A stretch of DNA of 36,891 nucleotides from Fodinibius halophilus. GTDB taxonomy: Bacteria; Bacteroidota; Rhodothermia; Balneolales; Balneolaceae. Made by a program: the position numbers and the translations under genes. A model generated the notes under the pieces. It was not told where the DNA came from, ran no database searches, and saw nothing but the letters and a program-made list of their open reading frames with translations. The stretch covers positions 1 to 36,891 of the forward strand of contig NZ_JAALLS010000013.1 in assembly GCF_011059105.1 (NCBI RefSeq), written 5' to 3'. Positions 14,066 through 22,913 of the stretch are shown piece by piece (positions within the stretch are counted from its first letter, which is position 1; each line of letters begins with the position of its first letter).

Positions 14066-16789
14066 ATGAGTAATTCTACCCGCTCAAATAGACTTTTCAA
14101 GATTATTCTACCTCTATTGATAATCCTTGGTGTTTTAGGGTTGTTTTCTGACTGGATTATCGAATGGCTCTGGCTAGATAACCTGGGCTACGACCAAGTA
14201 TTCTGGACGATAAAACTTACCCAGGGACTCTTACTCTTTGGCGCTCTCTTTGTTGCTCTCTTGTATGTAATCCCAAATATGAAAGTGCTGGGTAAACGAT
14301 TTAGCACCATGAGTTTTGGTCAGTCTCCCCTGGCCCAACTCAATCTACATCAAATCAGCAGTAAAAAGATAAAGCGAACTTTTTACGGCCTGGGAGCTAT
14401 CATCAGCGGCTTTTTCTCCCTGGCCTTTTTTATGCGATGGGATACCTACTTCCGGTTTCACTGGAACGAAACGTTTGGGCAGGTCGATCCGATATTCGGC
14501 CATGACATCGGCTTTTATCTGTTTAGACTTCCTTTTTTCGAGCTGATCCAGAACAGCCTGAGCTCTCTGGTATTTTTTGTAACAGCTATCACTATTGTAC
14601 TCTACGTGTATTCCGGAGCACTTAGTTTTGGATCATCCAAAAACATTCTGGCTTCAGCCGGCATTAAAAAACATATCAGTATCAACCTAGGCATCTGGCT
14701 ATTACTACTCTCCTGGGGATACTACCTGCAACGCTATGCCCTGCTAAATAACTCCGGCGGTGCAGTCTACGGAGCTGGATATATCGATCTTAACGTACGA
14801 CTACCCATTATATGGATACTATGTGTACTCTCTTTAATTTTGGCAGGATTTGCCTTTTTCCAGATCTATAAAAGTAAATTTAAATGGTTAATTATTGGCG
14901 GTGTTGCCACCATTTTGATAGGTGGAATTGGCAATGGACTGCTACCCGGCCTGGTACAGCAATTCATCGTAGAACCAAGCGAACTGCAACTCGAAAAACC
15001 ATATATCAAACATAGTATTCAACAGACACGCGAGGCCTATGCACTGGATGAGATGGAAACCCAGCCCTACAGTGCCCAACCAGCCGAGCAGATGGATTGG
15101 ACTACCATTGAAGAGAATGAACAGACCATTGAGAATATACGCCTCTGGGATCCAAGATTACTGATACAAACCTATCGCCAGCTGCAAGAAATCCGCCTGT
15201 ACTACCAGTTTTACAATGTTGACGTGGACCGCTACCAAACCGATGAAGGTTATATGCAGATGATGGTTTCTGCCCGCGAACTTTCAGAGGAACTTCCCGA
15301 ACAAGCCGATACCTGGGTGAACCGCCGCTTACAATATACCCATGGTTACGGCTTGGTAATGAGTCCCGTAGCACAAGAAGGCTCTCAGGGAGATCCCCGA
15401 CTGACCATCAAGGATATTCCACCTGTCTCTGAGATGGGACTCGAAGTCGATCAGCCGGCCATCTACTACGGCGAACACAACTCCGACTATAAAATTGTGA
15501 ATACTAACGTTCGTGAGCTCGACTACCCCAGAGGAGATAAAAATGTTTATAACAATTACCAAGGCAGTAGTGGGGTTAACATTGGTAATTTCTTTTCAAA
15601 ACTGTTGTTTGCCTGGAACTTCGGGGATATGAATATTCTGCTGACTGATTATATCAATGAGGACAGTAAAATTATCTTCTGGAAAAGGACTCAAGAACGG
15701 GTTAAGAAAATTGCTCCTTTCCTACGTCTGGAAGATAACCCCTACATGGTACTCAATGAAGGCAAACTTTACTGGATTCAGGATGCCTACACTACTTCTC
15801 CCGACTATCCTTACTCAGAACCATATAACGGGCAGTACAATTACATTCGAAATTCTGTTAAGGTAGTTGTAGATGCTTATAATGGTTCTGTAGATTTCTA
15901 TGTCTCAGACGAAAAAGACCCGGTGCTCAATATATATCGGGATATCTTTCCAGATATGTTTAAGCCAATAGATGAAATGCCGGGAACGCTCCGTAATCAC
16001 GTGCGTTACCCTATCCATTACTTCAAGGCACAAATTGAAAAGTTCAATGAGTACCACATGACGGATCCCCAGGTATTTTATAATAATGAAGACTTGTGGA
16101 CGCGTCCCAACGAAAAGTATGGCGGCCAATCGATCAAGATGGAGCCATACTACGTACTCACTAAGCTTCCCGGGCAAGAAGAGCTACAATATCTGCTTAT
16201 CAGTCCCCTTACCCCCAACAACAGGGATAATATGATCGGCTGGATGGCTGCCAATTCCGACTATCCCAATTATGGAGAAGTCTCCGTGTATCAACTGCCG
16301 AAAGAACGGCTGATACTGGGGCCTGCCCAAATCGAAGCACGTATAGATCAGGATACTGAAATATCGCGGCAGCTGGCACTTTGGGATCAGCGCGGCTCCC
16401 GGGTTATCCGAGGCAACCTTATGGTGATCCCCATAGAAGATTCTTTTATATACGTAGAACCGGTCTTCCTTATAGCTGAAGGCGTAGATATCCCGCAGCT
16501 GCAACGTGTTATTGCCACCTCTGGTGACAAAATTGCCATGCAGCCCACCCTTTGGGAGTCCATAGAAGCACTTTACGGCAAAAAGGGGCAGCGAATTGCA
16601 TCTACAAAAATCGATACGGGAGCCGTACAACCACCGGCCCAACAGGTGAGTCGTGCCACATCGTCGGCAGAATTAAACAAGGCCCGGAGCCTTTGGAAAG
16701 AAGCAAGCCAAGCCTTAAAAAAGGGCGACTGGGAAACCTTTGGTAACAAGATGACGGAGATAGAAAGACTACTCAATAAAAACCAGTAG
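14066..16789 (+). CDS. UPF0182 family integral membrane protein
   Basis: The 907-residue protein has about seven membrane spans in residues 10-295, followed by a large soluble domain (about 300-850) and a short helical tail (RSLWKEASQALKKGDWETFGNKMTEIERLL). Landmarks are DWIIEWLWLDNLGYDQVFWT at the start, the VEPSELQLEKPYIKHSIQQTR segment after the last span, and WDPRLLIQTYRQLQEIRLYYQF. These match the UPF0182 (COG1615) family in order and length. No biochemical function is established. Start ATG at 14066. Its stop is only 8 bases from the stop of the convergent kinase gene, with no terminator between them, so the transcripts may overlap. Confidence 0.92.
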   Translation: MSNSTRSNRLFKIILPLLIILGVLGLFSDWIIEWLWLDNLGYDQVFWTIKLTQGLLLFGALFVALLYVIPNMKVLGKRFSTMSFGQSPLAQLNLHQISSKKIKRTFYGLGAIISGFFSLAFFMRWDTYFRFHWNETFGQVDPIFGHDIGFYLFRLPFFELIQNSLSSLVFFVTAITIVLYVYSGALSFGSSKNILASAGIKKHISINLGIWLLLLSWGYYLQRYALLNNSGGAVYGAGYIDLNVRLPIIWILCVLSLILAGFAFFQIYKSKFKWLIIGGVATILIGGIGNGLLPGLVQQFIVEPSELQLEKPYIKHSIQQTREAYALDEMETQPYSAQPAEQMDWTTIEENEQTIENIRLWDPRLLIQTYRQLQEIRLYYQFYNVDVDRYQTDEGYMQMMVSARELSEELPEQADTWVNRRLQYTHGYGLVMSPVAQEGSQGDPRLTIKDIPPVSEMGLEVDQPAIYYGEHNSDYKIVNTNVRELDYPRGDKNVYNNYQGSSGVNIGNFFSKLLFAWNFGDMNILLTDYINEDSKIIFWKRTQERVKKIAPFLRLEDNPYMVLNEGKLYWIQDAYTTSPDYPYSEPYNGQYNYIRNSVKVVVDAYNGSVDFYVSDEKDPVLNIYRDIFPDMFKPIDEMPGTLRNHVRYPIHYFKAQIEKFNEYHMTDPQVFYNNEDLWTRPNEKYGGQSIKMEPYYVLTKLPGQEELQYLLISPLTPNNRDNMIGWMAANSDYPNYGEVSVYQLPKERLILGPAQIEARIDQDTEISRQLALWDQRGSRVIRGNLMVIPIEDSFIYVEPVFLIAEGVDIPQLQRVIATSGDKIAMQPTLWESIEALYGKKGQRIASTKIDTGAVQPPAQQVSRATSSAELNKARSLWKEASQALKKGDWETFGNKMTEIERLLNKNQ

Positions 16790-16797
16790 ATCCCCGG

Positions 16798-19260
16798 TTA
16801 TTTTTTCAGTTTAAATTGGAGGGTGAATTCAGTGCCCTCTCCAGTGCGGTTAAACTCTGATTCACCTTCAAGTTGGGTTGAAAGAGTGTGTATTAACTTA
16901 ATGCCCAACGACTGGGGATTATCCAGGCTTACTTCCTCAGAAATACCGATACCATTATCTTTTACCGTCATATATATCTGCCCATCTTTATTAGATATAT
17001 TGATATTAATTTTTCCTTTCTCTTGATTGACAAATGCGTGTTTATAGGCATTTGTTATCAGCTCATTCAGGATAAGCCCACAGGGGATAGCCTGGCTTAT
17101 CGTAAAGTCAATAGGGTCCGCATCAATAGATATTGAAACATCAGTCTCTTCAGATTTCATTGAAGAAACAATAACATCGGTAAGCTCTTGTAGGTATGTA
17201 TCGAAGGAAATTTCGGATAAATTCTTATTCTGATAAAGCTTCTCATGGATCAGTGCTATAGAATTAATTCGCATCTGGCTGGCGGTGAGCACCTCCGTAG
17301 CCTCTTCCGAAGTGGTATTAAAGGCCTGCAGCTCTAATAGGCCCGTAATTACTGCCAGATTATTTTTTACACGGTGATGAATTTCGGCCAGTAACACTTC
17401 TTTCTCCTTCAGTGACTTTTTCACCTTCTCTTCCGCCTTTTTGCGATCGGTGATATCTACAAAGATGCCAAATATAGCCACTGTCTTTTCTCCCACGTTA
17501 ACAGGCACCCCATATATCAATACATCCACCAGGCTCCCGTCTTTGCATACTCTTTTACCGGTATGAAAAGCAGTTTCGCCACTAAATATTTTATTTGATA
17601 CCTTTCTTGCCGCTTCCCTTTCGTCTTCGGGCACCAAGAAATTATCAATATTTAACCCTCGCACCTCATCCGTTTGGTAACCGAATGTATTATCAAACGA
17701 ATCATTAACCTTTCTTACTTCTTGGCGTTTATCTAACAAAGCAATAGGTACCGGAGCGTTTTGGAAGAGCTGACGGAACATCTCTTCATTTTTTCGGAGT
17801 TCTTCTTCTGCCTTATAGCGTTCCGTGATATCTCGCGCGATCGTAATAACAGCATCTTCCCCGAAATAAGTACCGGGATTGACAACCACTTCCTTCGGAA
17901 AGACCTCTCCATTTTTCCGTTTTCCCCACCATTCAAAGCTCTGCGGGGTACCGTTTATGGCCTTTTGTACTTTTTTCTTTGTTTCTTCCAAATCCACCTT
18001 TCCCGGGGCTGCTAATACTTCCGGAGTTTGCCCGATAAAGAAAGACTCATCATAACCGTACATATCAACCGCGCCCTGGTTCACCTCAAGAAAACGCCCA
18101 TCTTTATCCTGGATATATATCGCATCAGATATCGAATCGAACAGATCCTGAAAGGTATTCAGGCTGGCCTCGTACTTGCGTACGGTTTCCTTATTCTCAG
18201 TAATATCTAGCAGGGTACCTACTACCGCAGGCCGCCCCATATACGTTATCCTGGCTCCATAAACACTTACATCAATAACATCGTCAGTCTTTGTTGTGCA
18301 ACGAAACTCATATTCAATAGAATCTTCCTCTCCCTCAATTCGTCTGCGCAGATTCTCCTTTACCAAATCTACATCCTCGGGATGTGTAAGGTCAAACGGC
18401 GACATCATCCCAATAATATCCTCCCTTTCATAGCCAAAAATATTCGAAAATCGAGGATTAACGTATTTAAAGACCCCATCTTGAATAAGGTAGACACCAA
18501 CGAGAGACTCCTCGGAAAGGGCTCTAAACAGATTCTCGGACTGTCGTTGATCACTAACATCCACGATCAGCGAATGGATATATTTGAGGTCTCCCTGCTT
18601 ATTATACCGTAATGAATTGTACCATTTACAGATCAGGGATTCACCTTTCCTTGTTTTAACCTTGGTTTCGAAACTAAAATGTGATTCTTTACTCTCAATC
18701 ACTTCGTGAAGATTACTCTGGATGAGATGCGCCTCCTCAATAAGGAAATCATTTATATTCATCTCCATATTTTTGATCTCCTTCTCAGACCAACCAAAAA
18801 GCTCACTAGATTGTCTAGACCAACTATCAATCTCCAGATCACTTCCCCACCTAATCTCAGCAAAAGGGAAATTTGATTTAGCCCCTACAATGTCCGGGAA
18901 ACTCAACCGTCGCTTTTCTTCCTCAATTTGATAGCTCACATCATGGGCAACCACCAGCTTCGCATCCATCTCATTACAATTGAATGAATGAGAAGTAAAC
19001 TTTACAAATCGATCTTTGCCTTGCTTTGTCTTATGAACATGAAGTTTATCCTCGGTTGTCGACCCTTTGGAAGAGATACCCAATATTTCTGCCCGGTTTT
19101 TTTCGGTCCCCAAATCGTCTATATTCATTGAGGTGAACTCTCCATGTGAATACCCATAACATTCCTCAGCTGAATCATTCACATCAAGAATATCACCCGA
19201 ACATTGATCTAGTATAAATACAGGTTGCTCATCAAAAAAAGTTATGCTATTACTATTCAT
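16798..19260 (-). CDS. Five-PAS sensor histidine kinase, HisKA_2 type
   Basis: The 820-residue protein has no clear membrane span and so is probably cytoplasmic. Five PAS domains can be counted, beginning at about residues 1, 130, 245, 365 and 490, each with the N-x-x-x-x-x-x-G[YW] pattern; several are followed by PAC segments ending in DITE or DITDRKKAEE. The kinase core is of the HisKA_2 group: phospho-acceptor His in EIHHRVKNNLAVI (HH at 628-629), N box NELITNAYKHAF, G box DNGIGIS, and SLGIKLIHTL. Such kinases often signal to stand-alone regulators; no response regulator lies nearby. The ligand is unknown. ATG at 19260; convergent with the UPF0182 gene. Confidence 0.92.
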   Translation of the reverse strand: MNSNSITFFDEQPVFILDQCSGDILDVNDSAEECYGYSHGEFTSMNIDDLGTEKNRAEILGISSKGSTTEDKLHVHKTKQGKDRFVKFTSHSFNCNEMDAKLVVAHDVSYQIEEEKRRLSFPDIVGAKSNFPFAEIRWGSDLEIDSWSRQSSELFGWSEKEIKNMEMNINDFLIEEAHLIQSNLHEVIESKESHFSFETKVKTRKGESLICKWYNSLRYNKQGDLKYIHSLIVDVSDQRQSENLFRALSEESLVGVYLIQDGVFKYVNPRFSNIFGYEREDIIGMMSPFDLTHPEDVDLVKENLRRRIEGEEDSIEYEFRCTTKTDDVIDVSVYGARITYMGRPAVVGTLLDITENKETVRKYEASLNTFQDLFDSISDAIYIQDKDGRFLEVNQGAVDMYGYDESFFIGQTPEVLAAPGKVDLEETKKKVQKAINGTPQSFEWWGKRKNGEVFPKEVVVNPGTYFGEDAVITIARDITERYKAEEELRKNEEMFRQLFQNAPVPIALLDKRQEVRKVNDSFDNTFGYQTDEVRGLNIDNFLVPEDEREAARKVSNKIFSGETAFHTGKRVCKDGSLVDVLIYGVPVNVGEKTVAIFGIFVDITDRKKAEEKVKKSLKEKEVLLAEIHHRVKNNLAVITGLLELQAFNTTSEEATEVLTASQMRINSIALIHEKLYQNKNLSEISFDTYLQELTDVIVSSMKSEETDVSISIDADPIDFTISQAIPCGLILNELITNAYKHAFVNQEKGKININISNKDGQIYMTVKDNGIGISEEVSLDNPQSLGIKLIHTLSTQLEGESEFNRTGEGTEFTLQFKLKK

Positions 19261-19395
19261 CCCGATACAATCCCGTTAAAGCCATAATTAGTTATAACCG
19301 CATTTAAACTAAAATTCTAAATGTATTTGTAAAACAATAATTCATTTTTTTTAATAAAATCCCTAAATGAGTCTGTCCCTCTTTTTTTATTTTTA

Positions 19396-19404
19396 TATCT
19401 TTAG
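19396..19404 (+). promoter_or_regulatory. Candidate -7 element upstream of thrS
   Basis: TATCTTTAG, similar to the TAnnTTTG -7 element of Bacteroidota sigma-A promoters, lies 50 bases upstream of the thrS start codon. No clear -33 TTG is visible. Similar words occur upstream of rpmI (22117) and ymdB (27035). Confidence 0.3.
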
Positions 19405-19453
19405 AGGCTAAAATTACAGTCTTAATCATATATAACCGCAGAATAGGTACTGA

Positions 19454-21400
19454 ATGGCTGAACAAATAACCATTACATTTCCCGATGGAACTGAAAAAAA
19501 ATATCCAAAAGGAACAACAGGACGTGAAATTGCCGCATCAATAGCCAAAGGATTAGCGCGCGAAGCACTAAGCATAACACTGGATGATGAAATCCTGGGT
19601 TTAGATCGCCCCATCGAAGAAGACGGTACCATAACTATTAATACCTGGGATAGTGAAGATGGGAAATATACCTTTTGGCACTCCTCTGCGCACGTTCTGG
19701 CAGAAGCTATTCAGCAGCTATACCCCAATGCCAAGTTCGGGATTGGACCACCTATAGAAAACGGTTTTTATTACGATATTGACTTTGGTGATCAAACGGT
19801 CGGCCATGATGATCTGGAAAAGATCGAAGATAAAATGATTGAGATGGCCCGAAAGAAGTCTGAATTTGACCGTGTACCGGTCTCCAAAGATAAAGCTCTC
19901 GACCATTACAAAGAAGTGGGTAATGAATACAAGGTCGACCTTATCAAGGATCTTGAAGATGGAAACATCACTTTCTATAAGCAGGGTGACTTTACGGATT
20001 TATGCCGTGGTCCCCATATCCCCCACACAGGACGTATAAAGGCAGTAAAACTAACCAGCCTGGCTGGAGCTTATTGGCGCGGCAACGAGGAAAATGAGCA
20101 ACTTACCCGTATTTACGGCATCTCGTTCCCCAAAAAGAAGTTGTTAGACCAATACATTGAACGCGTTGAAGAAGCAAAAAAACGCGATCACAAAAAGTTG
20201 GGGAAAGAGCTCGGCATTTACATGATTGACCAGATGGTGGGCCAGGGGCTTCCTGTTTGGCTACCCAATGGTACTGTTCTACGCAGAACACTTGAAGCAT
20301 TTCTGCGAGAAGAACAGAAAAAGCGGGGCTATAAAGAGGTAATAACTCCCCATATCGGGAACCTCGAATTATACCGAACCTCGGGACACTACCCTTACTA
20401 TCGCGAATCTCAGTATAACCCTATTGATATGGAGGGTGGAGAAGATGGATATCTTCTAAAACCGATGAACTGCCCGCACCATCATCGCATCTACTCGAAC
20501 GAGTTGCGCAGTTATCGCGACCTTCCGTTGCGCCTGGCAGAATTCGGTAGCGTGTACCGCTATGAACAATCCGGCGAACTCAACGGACTTTCACGGGTAC
20601 GGGGCTTCACCCAGGATGATGCTCACATCTACTGTACGCACGACCAGCTGAAAGATGAAATTAAAAACTGTATCGATCTTACCGAACTTGTATTCGGCAC
20701 TTTCGATATGCCGGTAGATATCCGTCTGTCTTTCCGTGATGACAATGAAGACAAATATGGCGGTGAGGCCGAGTTCTGGGATCGAGCCGAACAAGAGATT
20801 AAAGAAGTGGCCGACGAAATGGAGTTGGACTATACCATTGGTCGTGGAGAAGCCAGCTTTTACGGCCCTAAGATTGACTTTATTATCCGTGATGCCATCG
20901 GCCGAAAGTGGCAGTTGGGTACAGTACAGGTCGATTATGTGATGCCTGAACGATTTGACCTAACCTATGTAGGGTCAGACAACAGCAAGCATCGTCCTGT
21001 CATTATCCACCGCGCACCCTTTGGATCTATGGAGCGGTTTACCAGTATCCTGATTGAGCATTTTGCAGGGGATTTCCCAGTCTGGCTATCTCCAAAGCAG
21101 GTGCAAATTATCCCGGTATCCGACGACTTTAACGATTACGCTTTTAAGTGTGCTACTGCACTGAAAGAAGAAGATGTGCGTGTAGAAGTTGACACTCGGA
21201 GCGAACCTATTGGTGGAAAAATACGAGATGCGGAAACGAGCAAGATTCCTTATATGTTAATAGTAGGTGGCGACGAAGAATCAGAGGGAACAGTCTCAGT
21301 TCGCCGCCATAAAGAAGGTGATATTGGAACTTTTGATTTTTCTGAATTTATTTCTAATCTCACTGATGAGATTGATAATAAAGAAGTTCCCGAACACTAG
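19454..21400 (+). CDS. thrS: Threonine--tRNA ligase
   Basis: The 648-residue class II synthetase charges tRNA-Thr with threonine in the cytoplasm. An N-terminal TGS domain (residues 1-62) is followed by the editing/SAD domain with HSSAH at 76-80 and LCRGPHIPHTG. The catalytic core has RTSGHYPYYRESQY, the zinc-binding LKPMNCPHHHRIY with motif 2 nearby (SVYRYEQSGELNGLSRVRGFTQDDAHIYC), and motif 3 around HRPVIIHRAPFGSMERF. The anticodon-binding domain starts at about residue 545 (VWLSPKQVQIIPVSDDF). The length is standard. The ATG at 19454 is preceded by AATAGGTACTGA. It is the first gene of a thrS-infC unit, with the same gene order as in many bacteria. Confidence 0.97.
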   Translation: MAEQITITFPDGTEKKYPKGTTGREIAASIAKGLAREALSITLDDEILGLDRPIEEDGTITINTWDSEDGKYTFWHSSAHVLAEAIQQLYPNAKFGIGPPIENGFYYDIDFGDQTVGHDDLEKIEDKMIEMARKKSEFDRVPVSKDKALDHYKEVGNEYKVDLIKDLEDGNITFYKQGDFTDLCRGPHIPHTGRIKAVKLTSLAGAYWRGNEENEQLTRIYGISFPKKKLLDQYIERVEEAKKRDHKKLGKELGIYMIDQMVGQGLPVWLPNGTVLRRTLEAFLREEQKKRGYKEVITPHIGNLELYRTSGHYPYYRESQYNPIDMEGGEDGYLLKPMNCPHHHRIYSNELRSYRDLPLRLAEFGSVYRYEQSGELNGLSRVRGFTQDDAHIYCTHDQLKDEIKNCIDLTELVFGTFDMPVDIRLSFRDDNEDKYGGEAEFWDRAEQEIKEVADEMELDYTIGRGEASFYGPKIDFIIRDAIGRKWQLGTVQVDYVMPERFDLTYVGSDNSKHRPVIIHRAPFGSMERFTSILIEHFAGDFPVWLSPKQVQIIPVSDDFNDYAFKCATALKEEDVRVEVDTRSEPIGGKIRDAETSKIPYMLIVGGDEESEGTVSVRRHKEGDIGTFDFSEFISNLTDEIDNKEVPEH

Positions 21401-21438
21401 AATTTTATCAACAGTTTTAATTTCTAATAAAAAACAAT

Positions 21439-21452
21439 AGAGGTTACTTATC
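21439..21452 (+). promoter_or_regulatory. Shine-Dalgarno and AUC start site of infC
   Basis: AGAGGT (21439-21444), TACTT spacer, then ATC (21450-21452). The strong ribosome site at this position and the lack of any usual start codon upstream of conserved IF-3 residues point to AUC initiation. Confidence 0.65.
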
Positions 21453-22010
21453 GGAAGAACCAGAAGACGACGACCACGGGGCAATGATGATCGCCCTAAT
21501 GCTAATGAAGAGATCAGAGCATCAAAAGTGAGAGTCATTCACCCTGAAGATGTAGAAAAAGAGCACGAAGTCGTACCTATCGACCGTGCACTAGAGATCG
21601 CAGAACGTTACGGACTTGATCTCGTCGAGGTAGCACCCAACGCCAAACCACCCGTTTGTAAGGTGCTGGACTTCGGCAAGTATATGTACAAAAAGAAGAA
21701 GAAAGAGAAAGAAGCGAAAAAGAAGCAGCATACCGTACAGGTTAAAGAACTTCGCTTCCGCCCTAACACTGATGATCATGACCTTGAATTTAAGACACGT
21801 CATGCTCGTGAGTTTCTCGAAGGCGGCGATAAAGTAAAAGCCACAGTCCAATTTCGCGGACGTGACATGCTTTATACCGACCGGGGCAAAGAACTACTTC
21901 ACGACCTTGCCGAAGAGTTGGAGGATATCAGCGAGATTGAAACCAAACCGAATATGGAAGGCCGCCGCATGATTATGATGCTAGCTCCTTCCGGGAAAGG
22001 CGGTTCATAG
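21450..22010 (+). CDS. infC: Translation initiation factor IF-3, likely AUC start
   Basis: IF-3 binds the 30S subunit and checks start-codon pairing. The protein has the N-terminal domain (NANEEIRASKVRVIHPED...AIxDA-like region ALEIAERYGLDLVEVAPNAKPPVCKVLDFGKY) and a C-terminal domain (VKELRFRPNTDDHDLEFKTRHAREFL ... RGRDM). A GTG at 21528 is too late, since it would remove conserved residues NANEEIRASK. The frame is open back to a TAG at 21414-21416 area and contains no ATG, GTG or TTG before 21528. An ATC at 21450 lies 5 bases after AGAGGT (21439-21444) and gives a 186-residue protein beginning [M]GRTRRRRPRGNDDRPNANEE. Non-canonical AUU/AUC starts are known in infC and serve autoregulation. 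The start choice is inference; the gene identity is certain. Confidence 0.93.
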   Translation: MGRTRRRRPRGNDDRPNANEEIRASKVRVIHPEDVEKEHEVVPIDRALEIAERYGLDLVEVAPNAKPPVCKVLDFGKYMYKKKKKEKEAKKKQHTVQVKELRFRPNTDDHDLEFKTRHAREFLEGGDKVKATVQFRGRDMLYTDRGKELLHDLAEELEDISEIETKPNMEGRRMIMMLAPSGKGGS

Positions 22011-22033
22011 CTTCTCTCTTACATTTTATGATC

Positions 22034-22067
22034 AGTGATACCATCTATACTTATGGGTGGTATCACT
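22034..22067 (+). terminator. Hairpin between infC and rpmI (terminator or leader structure)
   Basis: AGTGATACCA pairs perfectly with TGGTATCACT, with CATACC-like inner pairing possible; TCTAAAAATTATTATT follows. The weak T-tract makes it a possible terminator of thrS-infC. It could equally be part of an autoregulated leader of rpmI-rplT, as L20 leaders sit here in other bacteria. Confidence 0.5.
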
Positions 22068-22116
22068 TCTAAAAATTATTATTCGTGTTTAAGTTTAATA
22101 TTCGAACTTAAATGCT

Positions 22117-22124
22117 TATCTTCG
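22117..22124 (+). promoter_or_regulatory. Candidate -7 element upstream of rpmI
   Basis: TATCTTCG, close to TAnnTTTG, lies 41 bases before the rpmI start and downstream of the hairpin at 22034-22067. It would allow rpmI-rplT transcription separate from thrS-infC. No clear -33 partner. Confidence 0.3.
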
Positions 22125-22164
22125 TAGCCATAATTTCCAAGAAATTTTAAATAGGTGTTTCGTT

Positions 22165-22362
22165 ATGCCAAAGATGAAGACACATAGTGGGGCCAGTAAA
22201 CGCTTCAAAAAAACCGGTACCGGTAAATACAAGCGTAAAAAAGCTGGAAAAGGACATATCCTCACCAAGAAAACCAGTAGAAAGAAGCGCAAACTCGGTA
22301 AAGCTACGACGGTCGATAAGACCCAAGAGAAAGATGTCGAACAAATGCTTCCTTACAAATAA
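22165..22362 (+). CDS. rpmI: 50S ribosomal protein L35
   Basis: The 65-residue, very basic protein has the L35 signature [20 protein letters not shown] and continues with [24 protein letters not shown]. It is a component of the large ribosomal subunit. It lies between infC and rplT as in most bacteria, 30 bases upstream of rplT, with which it is co-transcribed by position. ATG start at 22165, normal length. Confidence 0.97.
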   Translation: MPKMKTHSGASKRFKKTGTGKYKRKKAGKGHILTKKTSRKKRKLGKATTVDKTQEKDVEQMLPYK

Positions 22363-22392
22363 CTAATTATTAACTCTTAAACATTAGACAAA

Positions 22393-22740
22393 ATGCCACG
22401 TTCAAGAAATAAGGTGGCTTCCCGTCGCCGTCGCCGTAAAATTTTAAAACAGGCGAAAGGTTACTGGGGCAAGCGAAAGAATGTTTATAAGTTTGCGAAG
22501 AATACGGTCGAAAAAGGGATGCTGTATCAGTATCGCGACCGCAAGGTTCGTAAACGTGAATTCAGAAAGCTCTGGATCACACGCATTAATGCTGCTGCCC
22601 GTCAAAATGGTACAACCTACTCGCGACTGATGGGAGCCTTAGGAAAACAAGATATTGAGATCAATCGTAAGGTTTTAGCTGACCTTGCCGTCAATGATCC
22701 GGAAACGTTCACCGCTATAGTTAACGAAGCAACCAACTAA
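22393..22740 (+). CDS. rplT: 50S ribosomal protein L20
   Basis: The 115-residue basic protein begins [31 protein letters not shown] and has the L20 motif [15 protein letters not shown] (here [15 protein letters not shown]), followed by YSRLMGAL. L20 is needed for early assembly of the 50S subunit and in other bacteria represses its own operon. Here a strong intrinsic terminator follows 20 bases after the stop codon. ATG start at 22393. Confidence 0.97.
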   Translation: MPRSRNKVASRRRRRKILKQAKGYWGKRKNVYKFAKNTVEKGMLYQYRDRKVRKREFRKLWITRINAAARQNGTTYSRLMGALGKQDIEINRKVLADLAVNDPETFTAIVNEATN

Positions 22741-22760
22741 TAGCGAAGTGAAGATATTAC

Positions 22761-22798
22761 AAACCGATCTTCCCGCTTGTTGGGAGGATCGGTTTTTT
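22761..22798 (+). terminator. Intrinsic terminator after rplT
   Basis: A 14-bp stem (AAACCGATCTTCCC / GGGAGGATCGGTTT, one wobble) with a 7-base loop and a run of six T (22793-22798). A classical Rho-independent terminator that ends the rpmI-rplT unit and separates it from pheS. Confidence 0.9.
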
Positions 22799-22913
22799 AT
22801 TTTCATTGAAGGATTAGTCCTAATTAGCTAGATTCCACTCATCATTACGCCATACCCAATTCTGGATATGGTACTTTTCATAAATAGCCGATAATTACGA
22901 TCGATTAATTCTC

